Assembly: GCF_017591435.1 (NCBI RefSeq) | Contig: NC_059287.1 | Span: 10,779,696 to 10,843,695 of the forward strand | Source of the DNA: Portunus trituberculatus | Lineage: Eukaryota; Arthropoda; Malacostraca; Decapoda; Portunidae | Direction of reading: 5' to 3' | DNA: 64,000 bases | In this document: piece by piece, positions 55,400-64,000 of the stretch | Layout: the number at the start of each line of letters is the position of its first letter | Numbering within the stretch: position 1 is the first letter of the stretch | Notes under the pieces: model-generated | Told to the model about the DNA's origin: nothing | The model's input: only the letters and a program-made list of their open reading frames with translations | The model's database searches: none | Program-made: the position numbers and the translations under genes

Positions 55400-55739
55400 T
55401 TAAGCTGTTACATTCCTGAAGTGAGTACTGAAGGTACATACAGCGTGATGTCTGTGGATGAATCGCCTGAAATAGCTTAGTGTCTGTTTCTTAACTTGCT
55501 CTTTCTTTAAGCTGGGAGTGTTTAAGAGGTAGGTATACTGCGTGGTGGCAATGGATGTAACGCTTCTGTATACGAGATAAAGTTACTATGAACCTGAAGT
55601 AACTTACTATCTTTTCTCGTTTCTTTAAGCTGTCACGTTCCTGAAGGTTAAGAGTGAAGTAATACAGCGTGATGTCAATGAATGCAACGTTTCCGTGTAC
55701 ACCATGAATTTATTATAGACCTGAAATAGCGTATGTCTT

Positions 55740-56100
55740 TTCTTTAACCTAACCAAACCAAACCTAATCCCAAACCTAACCTAACCTAACCAAATTAACC
55801 CCTTCATTACTAGAACACATTTCTACCTCGAGATTTGTGTACGATTAAAGCATTTTATTGACATTAGGAAGAATTTGTGGAGGTCAGAAGATTAATAGCC
55901 ACAGTTTTCACTATTTTAATCCCCCACATGAGTTTCTGAAGCTGTATAAAATCACCTAATAGTAAGCAGAAAGAATATGAAAACGCATCATGGTACTGAA
56001 GGGATTAAACCAAACCAAACCTAACCAAAACAAACCAAGCAACCCAAGCAAACCTCACCTAACCCAAACCTAACCCAATCCAACCTTCCTTTTAACTTAA
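55740..56100 (-). repeat. CCTAA-rich (TTAGG-like) stretch
   Basis: AACCTAACCTAACCTAACC near 55775-55793 and looser CCTAACC/CCAAACC words on both sides of MITE copy 3. On the minus strand this is TTAGG, the common arthropod telomere unit, but the longest perfect run is only about three to four units. Confidence 0.5.
55799..56004. mobile_element. TTAA-flanked MITE, copy 3
   Basis: TTAA at 55795-55798 and 56005-56008. The ends are CCCCTTCATTACTAGAACAC and AAACGCATCATGGTACTGAA-GGGA. The interior is collinear with copies 1 and 2. Confidence 0.9.
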
Positions 56101-56250
56101 CCTAAAGCTGTCACGTTCCTGAGGGCCATGAGTACCAGAGACGGAAGCTACAGCGAGATCTCAGCGATGCATCCACTGTAGACATTTAACGCAGAAGAAA
56201 GTACGAGTATCTTATGTTCTCCTTCACCTGTTCGTTCCAGATATGACGTA

Positions 56251-56518
56251 AGTGTGTCTGAGGGAAGCTTGTAATGCGTGACCCTAATACCAGTGTCACT
56301 TCTCTACACGCGACTCATCCGTAGTAGAGAATAATATGTCTTTCATCTCACCTATCTATCTATCTCTCTATCAGTAGCAGTCTAGTCTTACCTATCTCAT
56401 CCACGCATCTTTTATCAGTCTTTTATCGCACTTTCTATCAATGCACAACTCAGTCTCAAATATCTTTAACCACTCTATCTTTTATATCTATCAGTAACAT
56501 TACAGTTGTATATATTTA

Positions 56519-56556
<38 letters not shown>

Positions 56557-57639
56557 ATACACAAGTCAACCTTACCAAGTCGACCGTTTGTGGACCCAGC
56601 TGTCACCTCGGCTGTGTAAACGACCCAAGGCAGCGAAGAGGCCACATATAGTACATAAGGTGGCATTTATCAAAGACTACGACGCCACAAGAACCCGACA
56701 AAAACCCACACTGCCACCTTTTTTACCACAATATCTACACCAGAGAGGAGGGAATGATGCCAGCTGAGTCTTGCTATGGAGTTAGAAGCCCCTACTCTAC
56801 CCATAAGATAATCCTAGCCTCCTCCTCCTCCTCCTCCATTAGTTACTCTTCTCTTCCTCTCTTCCCCCCTCTCCCTCTCTGTCTCTCTTCCTCCTCCTCC
56901 CCCCGATAACCTTGACTCACAAGTGCAAAAAAACAACCTAACCTTGGCACCAGTACAGAGCGAAGTAGCAGTAACCAGATTCACAACGAGGGGTAAAAAA
57001 TACATATCCGATGTTCTTTTGTTTCGTAATAGTGTTCTGTCTCCGTTACGTCATTTGCGGTGTATTTTTTCTTTCTTTTCTCTATTCTGAGTGTTTGTTT
57101 GATTGTTTTATTGAGTTTGGTTTGATTTGGTTTTGTTTTAAGTTACGGGATGGAAGTATTAATTCATAATAATTGTGGTAATGCTTAATGTTATGATTTT
57201 TCTATTTAGTTCTACTTTTGTACTTATGCTAATGAAAAAAAAAAACCACACACACACACACAAAAAACAAAAAACAAAAACAAGAATTAGAAGAGCTAAA
57301 CAAGAAAAGAAAAATACTAAACAAATGAAGAAATATTAATCTATTTACTATTTCAAATCTATTTACCTTAACGATAAAAATACAAGAAAGTAAAATAAAA
57401 AGAGAAAAAAAAAATACCAGAACAAAAAGCAAAAATAAACACGAGAAAATGATAAAGAATTAAGGCGAATACCTTTACTAGATTCACTGATTGACTCAGT
57501 AAACATAAGAGCGGCCTTATATTAGTCAGCTTATCAGGTATGTAATGAATGAATGAATACGTGAGTGATAGCGAGTGAATGAAAAAAATGAGATAATAGC
57601 GGAAGTCAGTACGTACATACATAACGCTGTCCTTGCACA

Positions 57640-57680
<41 letters not shown>

Positions 57681-58480
57681 GTTTGTGGGGTTTACAGTGG
57701 GCAACTGCTGTTACTTGCAGCGGGACTGTGCAGCGAGTAGCAAAATACTGCCGCGATTTGCTGAATAGGCGGAGCAGTGATGTCGGTCTGTGTTCCGCTG
57801 CCTTCCCGGCATTTTTTTTCCCCTTAATCAAATGAGAACAACAATCAATATAAAATTGAAAAAAGGAGGAATATTGTTGAGAGGTATTTTAGTTGTAACC
57901 ATTGTTTGTGCCATTATATACAATAAATAGATAAAATATTCAGATTTCTGTATAGAAAAAAGGGAAAACTGATGCTTACGTCGTCATTTAGGAAGCCTGG
58001 CCATAATATTTTCTTCTTTTCCCTTAAAGAAAAAAAAAAAAAAATCCAATTCTAGCAAGGAGCTGGTGGGAGGAGCTCGTATTGTTTATGTTTTGGTGGC
58101 GCGGCCCCATACCATGTCAATGCTGCCGGGTCAAACCTGCCAGCTGCTCTGGATGACTGCTAGCAGTCTGGTGAAAAAGATGCCACGTGTAAATCAGCTT
58201 TTATCAATGTCTTGGTATCTCTGGTTATAAATTTTGTTATATGCACATCTTTATGCCATTGCCCCGTCCCTCCCCCCCTCCCTCTCTTTTACCCACAAAC
58301 TGCGTCTCGAGGCAATACATTATTTACCAGAGCAACAATTATGGACTAGATAAGACCCTATGCTCGGGGTCGTGGCCGGATCCCTCCACGGACCAATATA
58401 GCTTCCTGGGGCCTGCCTGAGCCTAACCTCTCACCCGCCGCACCGCGCAGGGAAGTCATTGCACGCTTTGCTCTCTCACC
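56251..58480. other. Gene-free stretch
   Basis: Short TC tracts (56521-56551, 57643-57679), CTC triplets near 56816-56836, and A-rich runs near 57237-57290 and 58029-58044. Minus-strand frames here are low-complexity hydrophobic or repeat products without domains. Confidence 0.65.
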
Positions 58481-58484
58481 ACGA

Positions 58485-58895
58485 CTCTTTTCCCAACCAC
58501 ACAGATGGTTATCTTGGTTCTTAAGGCTGTTTCTTCTTTTGATAATGCAACAATCTTGTACTTTGTCACTAGAACCATAAAACAACTTTAAAAACGTTCT
58601 ATTTTCTCACCACAACTATTTTTCAAGGCCACAGAGATGGTTACTATGGTTCTCAAGGCTGTTCCTCCTTTTAATAATGTTGTAATCTTGTTAATTTGTC
58701 ACTAGCATCTTAAGATACAGATATTTTTCAAGGCTATCGAGATGATCAGCTGAGTTCAAGACTGTTTTTTCTATTAATAATGAAGAAACCTTACTAATTT
58801 GTCACAAGAACCCCAAAACGTCTTTTACAATGCATATCACTTAAACTAAAAGAGCCTTTGAATGCAATGGAGGAGCGGCGCAGAGGTGTTTCAGA
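58485..58895. repeat. Repeat array related to 43.7-44.4 kb
   Basis: Three units with AACCACAGAGATGGTTA, CTTGGTTCTCAAGGCTGTT, TCTTTTAATAATG.TG.AATCTTG and TTTGTCACTAGAACC, ending near GGTGTTTCAG. Order and wording match the array at 43670-44400, showing two dispersed loci of one family. Confidence 0.75.
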
Positions 58896-59099
58896 TTTTA
58901 GTCTCAGCCCCGTAAATGTATATATTGTAACCCGAGAATCAAGAAGAAATGGAAGAAGAAAGAGGAAAGTAATAAGAATGAAGAAATAAAGATGGAAGTA
59001 AGAAAGTAGTGGAATAGATAAGGGAAGATGATAAACACGACAGACAGACGGTGCCAAGGATATGAGGTGTTCACTAAATTCGTGAGCTCCTCCAGGGTG

Positions 59100-59660
59100 A
59101 GAACAGGTTGAAGAGTGAATAGGAAGTTGAATATTGACATTGTAAGCAAAAGAATATTAAGTAGCGTAGATTAAAATTAGACATAGGAATGGATGAGGAT
59201 GAAATTGGAGATGAATAAATAAACTACACGTATAATGTACAAAAAAAAAAAAAAAAAAAAGACAAATGTGAATATTGACATTGAAAGCAAAGGAATATTA
59301 AGTAGCGTAGATTAAAATCAGACACAGGAATGGAAGAGGATGAAATTGGAGATGAATAAATAAACTGTACGTATAATGTACAAAAAAAAAAGAAAGAAAA
59401 AAAAAAGAAGAAGACAAATGTGAATATTGACATTGAAAGCAAAGGAATATTAAGTAGCATGGATTAAATCTGGACAGGAAGGGCGGAGGATGAAATTGGA
59501 GATGAATAAATAAACTACACGTATAATGTACAAAAAAGACACAGGTGAATAATGACATTGTAAGCAAAGGAATATAAAGTAGCATAGATTAAATTTAGAC
59601 ATAGGAAGGGAAGAGAGGATGAAATTGGAGACAAAAAAAAAAAAAAAAAAGAACTACACG
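59100..59660. repeat. Tandem array of about 140-150 bp units, each ending in poly(A) (array 4)
   Basis: Four units run GTGAATATTGACATTG, AAGCAAAGGAATATTAAGTA, GCGTAGATTAAAATCAGACA, GAGGATGAAATTGGAGATGA, ATAAATAAACTACACGTATA, ATGTAC, then an A-run. Unit starts are near 59131, 59268, 59420 and 59546. Similarity between units is high, so this array is younger than arrays 1-3. Confidence 0.92.
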
Positions 59661-59941
59661 TAAACTATAGAGAAGAAAAAGAGAGGAAAAAATGCAAAGA
59701 ACACGAATAAAAAGAAGAGTAAGTAATAGGATGAAAAACAAGGTGAAAGAAATAAACAGTACTGGATAAAATTGAACGCACGAAGGAAATAAGATGAAGT
59801 GGGATAAATGAGTGGATTAAGCAGGAATAAATGACAAGAGAATGCAGAAAAGGCAGAAAAAAATAGGGAATGAATATCTAAAGGACAACAAAAACACGGA
59901 AAAGAAGAAAATAATATGAAAAAAAAGAGGAGGAAATATGT

Positions 59942-60352
<411 letters not shown>

Positions 60353-60683
60353 CCGGTTCTATTTCTTTTTTTCCTTCTTGTTGTATTTGTAACCTTTCGT
60401 AATGTTTGCGTAAAATTCTATTGCTATATTTTGATTATTGGTGGAGTCGAGCAGTTAACATTTATCAGTTTCTTTGACCTACAGTTATCTTAAATCCTCC
60501 TCCTCCTCCTCCTCCTCTCCTTCGCCTTCTTTTTTTTTTTTTTTTTTTTCTTTTCTCACACAAAAAGTCACGACAATGAATGGCACACAACTCTACCAAC
60601 ACTGAATATCCTGAAAGAGAGTTTAATTCAATGTTTCTTTTCTTTTTTGCCTCAAGTCTGCCTTTTTCTTCCTGCCAACTTGC

Positions 60684-60686
<3 letters not shown>

Positions 60687-60771
<85 letters not shown>
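60687..60771. repeat. (TC)n microsatellite
   Basis: About 84 bases of pure TC. Before it lie (CTC)n at 60496-60517 and a T-run at 60530-60550. Confidence 0.97.
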
Positions 60772-60773
<2 letters not shown>

Positions 60774-60867
60774 AAACTTAAATGTATGTATGAAGATCTT
60801 GAGGTTTAATGAGACACGCCCCATATCTCTTCGTCTCTTGCACTATCTCACCTCGTTACATTTATAA

Positions 60868-61050
60868 ATACCACCAACACCACCACCACCACTATTACCA
60901 CCACCGCCACTACCACTACCATTACTATTACTTCAACCTAGCCTAACATACCCACACCCTCTATTACTACTATTGCTACTACTATTACTACTTCAATTCT
61001 TCATATTACTACTACTACTACTACTACTACTGCTACTACTACTATATTTA
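60868..61050. repeat. ACC/ACT trinucleotide-rich stretch
   Basis: Imperfect ACC and ACT triplets culminating in (CTA)n at about 61006-61045. Confidence 0.85.
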
Positions 61051-61279
61051 CTCATCCTAGCCTAACCTAACTAACTTACTAAAAACTCACTAATCTAACT
61101 TAACCAAATAACTCTTAAAAGGCACCGGCAGTGGAGTTTTAATGCAAGGTAAGAGAGTGGCGGGCGAGCGACAGGTGTAAGGCGGCCAGGTAAGGCAAGG
61201 TAGCGTGTCATCACCAGGCTTCTCTTAGCTCACGAGTCACGGCTGCACGGTTCCTATATGGCTCAACCTTCGTGTGCCT

Positions 61280-62255
61280 TGGAGTCTGCGTTCAGGAATT
61301 AGTTTAGTGTTTCGTATCTATGGTTTATATATCTATTTATTTATTTTTGTTGCTAGAATTTCTGGGAACGGTGAAACAAATAAGTGAATGTGATTTGGAG
61401 TTTGGGTTGATAAATTAGTTTAGTTACTTGTCTATAGATGCTTTTTTATTTATTTAGAGCACAATGAAATAAATATGTGAATGAGTTTTGGAGTTTGTGA
61501 CAAGGAATTGGTTAAAAATTTCGTTTCTTTGGTTTATTTACTCATTTTTTGTTGGTAGAGATTTGTGAATAGTAAAACAAATAAATGAATGAATTATGGA
61601 GTTTGTGTACAAGAATTAGTTCAATATCGCGTTTCTATGGATGTTCTTTATTAGAATTTGTGGCATAGTGAGATAATGAATTTGGGTTAGAGTACAGTGA
61701 AATAAAGGCGTGAAAGAGTTTCGGAGTTTGTGTTCAGGATTTAGTTCAAAGCTTCGTTTCTATGGTTGTTTTTTAGTTAGAGTTTATGGCATAGTGAAAC
61801 AAATACGTGTGTTTTGGATTAGGGTACTGTGATATGAATAAGTGAAAAGTTAACGAGTTTTTGATCAGGATTTATTTCAAAGTTTAGTTTCTATTGATTA
61901 TTTTTTCTTCATTGCTAGAATTTTGAGTACAGTGAAATGATTAAGTGAAAAGTTTTGGAGTTTGTGATCAGGAATTAGTTCAAAGTTTCGTTTCTACGGT
62001 ATATTTGCTTTTTCATTGCTAGAATTTTGGATACAATGAAATAAATAAGTGAAGAGTTTTGGAGTTTGCGATCAGGAATTAGTTCAAAGTTTCGAACCTA
62101 TTTTTTTTTCATTAGAATTTATGGCATAGCGAAATAAATATGCGAGTTTTGGATTAGGATATAGTGAAATAAATACATGAGTGAGTATTGGAACTTATGA
62201 TCAGGACTTAGTTTAAAGTTTCCTGTGTGCGGATGTTCTTTGTTATAATTCAGGT
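61280..62255. repeat. Diverged tandem array, about 95-140 bp units (array 5)
   Basis: Nine units are anchored by TTTTGGAGTTTGTGATCAGG-like words near 61279, 61395, 61488, 61597, 61711, 61851, 61955, 62059 and 62190. Each is followed by AATTAGTTCAAAGTTTCGTT, TCTATGG, ATTGCTAGAATTT and ACAGTGAAATAAATAAGTGA. Confidence 0.88.
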
Positions 62256-62669
62256 CACAGAGAGATAAAATGCGGAATTGAACAGATATGATAATTGAGA
62301 TAAAAAAACAAAATACTAATTAATCAAACGATATCTTAAAAGTTTCAAAATATGTATGATGATGATTAAAATAGATAAATAAAAAGCTAATTAGTCAAAA
62401 GGTACGTTAAAATTTCTGAATATGTAAGTTTGGTCTTTGATGACAGTGGAAAAAATAGGTGAATGGGTTAGGTTAGGTTAGGTTTGGTTTCATTGAGTTT
62501 GGTAAGGTTGAAAGAGTAAAGTTAATCAAGTTTCACAGTCAGTAATAAATGAATGAATAAATGAATAATAACAAGATATTAAATAAGACAAAAGCAAACA
62601 AAAAGTCACAGTGAAATAAATACGTAGACTAAATGAATGAGTGACAATTGAAAGAAATAAAAAGAAAAC

Positions 62670-62686
62670 TACTACCACCACCACTT

Positions 62687-62735
<49 letters not shown>

Positions 62736-62771
62736 CACTGCCACCTCTACTACCACTACCACCACCTCTAG

Positions 62772-62808
<37 letters not shown>

Positions 62809-62910
62809 GCTACTACTATTATTTCCACCACTACTTTATTATCACCATCACCACCACTACTACTATAACTACCACTACTACTACCACTACCACCATCATT
62901 ACATTATAAT
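62670..62910. repeat. (CTA)n/(CAC)n trinucleotide tract
   Basis: Long mosaic of CTA and ACC triplets, giving poly-T, poly-L and poly-V frames that are artefacts. GGGTTAGGTTAGGTTAGG at about 62466-62484 precedes it. Confidence 0.95.
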
Positions 62911-63082
62911 CATGCCTACAAAAAGATGCTATACGCTCTATACCATAAGGAGAAGAGAGAAGACTCCATACAAGTGTCAGTGTGACCCTGTGACCCTGAT
63001 ACTCTTATAATGACCCCCTCTCTCTCTCTCTCTCAGTACCTATCCCAGTGTATTTTTTTTATATTAACATTGAACTGATACG

Positions 63083-63150
63083 ACACCACCACCACCACCA
63101 CCACCACCACCACCACCACCACCACAACAACAACAACAACAACAACAACA
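63083..63150. repeat. (ACC)n(AAC)n trinucleotide tract
   Basis: Pure ACC units change abruptly into AAC units. Confidence 0.95.
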
Positions 63151-63439
63151 AGGTCAATAGAGTCAACACCACCTTGGCCAAAACTTCGACTTGCAAACTT
63201 TACCAAGTCGAAGGTTCCACTTGCATAAATGTTTTTTCCTTCTTATCAACTCCGCTCTTATGATTGTTCGCCCCAGACTACCGTTTTCTTTAGCCTCATC
63301 TTTCAAGAGTTTTACGATGGGGTGGTTTTTAAAATATCGAATAATTTTTCTTGTTATTTACTGGATTTTTTTTATGCATCCATTTGATCTTTTTATTCAT
63401 AATTTGCTATTCCATTTTCAGCTAATTTCTTTGTTATTA

Positions 63440-63840
63440 AGGGATAATGTTTTGAGGGAAAACGCTTGAAAAATAGTATTTGGAGGAGAAACTTGAAAAA
63501 AAGCTTGGAGAAGGAAAACCCATGAAAAATGGTGTTCAGAGGAGAAACTTCTGAAAAATAGCTCTGAAAGGAAGAAAACAAGAAATAAAGTGTCTGGAGG
63601 AAACAAAAAAATAATGGTATTGGGAGGGAAAATTCATGAAAATAGTGTTTACAGAGAAGAACTCTTCAAAAATAGTGTTTGGAGAGGCAAGGAAAAAAAT
63701 ATAATGTTTAGAGGGAAAGGTTTAAAAAAAAAATGTTTAGAGAGGGAAATACTCTTGCAAATTTGTTTTTGGAGAAGGAAAACTTCAAAAAGAATAATGT
63801 TTAAAAGGGAAAACTCGAAAAGACTTACTTGGACAGAGGT
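63440..63840. repeat. Degenerate minisatellite of about 30-40 bp units (array 6)
   Basis: About eleven imperfect units close to GAAAAATAGTGTTTGGAG followed by AGGGAAAACTCTT. The plus-strand open frame of 114 residues across it is repeat-encoded. Confidence 0.85.
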
Positions 63841-64000
63841 TGTGAAAAAAATAATACTTGCAGTGGAAAAAATAACTCTAAATCAATGGAAGACGCGAAA
63901 AAAACCGTTGATAATATTGAAAAACGAAAAATAAAAGCAAATAAAGACGCTAAGAATATCAACATGCGGTGTGGATGATACGCGGAAAACTCCCTATTTA

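Larger units (their letters stand above)
55080..56250. repeat. Diverged tandem array, about 140-165 bp units (array 3), interrupted by two MITEs
   Basis: Units share TTTCTTTAAGCTGTCACGTT, CCTGAAGG, ACAGCGTGATGTCAATGAAT, GCAACG and CCTGAAATAGCGTAGTGTCT. About five units are visible when the MITEs at 55194 and 55799 are removed. A CCTAA-rich stretch lies around the second MITE. Confidence 0.75.

Noticed and set aside
57575..57835. Coding exon after a TC-rich acceptor-like tract
   Set aside because: TTTGTGGGGTTTACAG follows a (TC)nAG that mimics an acceptor, but the frame has no recognisable domain and no partner exons.

Overview
The window is eukaryotic nuclear DNA from an arthropod, most likely a decapod crustacean and possibly a crab. 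This is inferred from three multi-intron genes whose exon ends fit GT/AG splice sites, very dense and long microsatellites, decayed jockey/BS-like LINEs, tRNA-derived SINEs, and short TTAGG/CCTAA-type runs. Nothing in the sequence is prokaryotic, and there is no operon, CRISPR array or Shine-Dalgarno context.

Three cellular genes can be reconstructed, all on the minus strand. (1) The first six coding exons of the exocyst subunit Sec5/EXOC2 lie at about 7463 to 585, and the rest of the gene runs off the left edge. (2) A complete 16-exon Polycomb-group gene, Sfmbt, lies at 34233 to 21347. It encodes about 1190 residues with an FCS zinc finger, four MBT repeats, two AT-hooks and a SAM domain. 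(3) A complete six-coding-exon TMEM241-like nucleotide-sugar transporter lies at 41649 to 37768, about 311 residues. Joining the exons by hand keeps frame throughout each gene.

The rest is accessory. Two near-complete but frameshifted LINEs of one family sit at about 8940-13057 (+) and 44900-48170 (-), and at least seven fragments of the same family's 3' end are scattered around, four of them in Sfmbt introns. The plus-strand LINE is split by a hAT element with 8-bp target duplication, 14-bp inverted ends and a recognisable decayed hAT dimerisation domain. Other DNA-transposon derivatives are three copies of a roughly 206-bp TTAA-flanked MITE, a different 626-bp TTAA element in a Sfmbt intron, and a 549-bp PIF/Harbinger-like MITE with TTA duplications.

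A second LINE family (two copies) and a tRNA-Val-like SINE (three copies) are bordered on both sides by (AC)n in their own orientation. This suggests retroposons that target, or are tailed by, AC microsatellites.

The right-hand third (about 48.8-64 kb) has no gene I can support. It is a mosaic of diverged long-unit tandem arrays (units about 95-165 bp) at 48.9-50.0, 50.15-51.04, 55.1-56.2, 58.5-58.9, 59.1-59.66 and 61.28-62.25 kb, interspersed with GA, GT and trinucleotide tracts. Two TTAA MITEs sit inside one of these arrays, and neighbouring repeat units preserve the empty insertion site.
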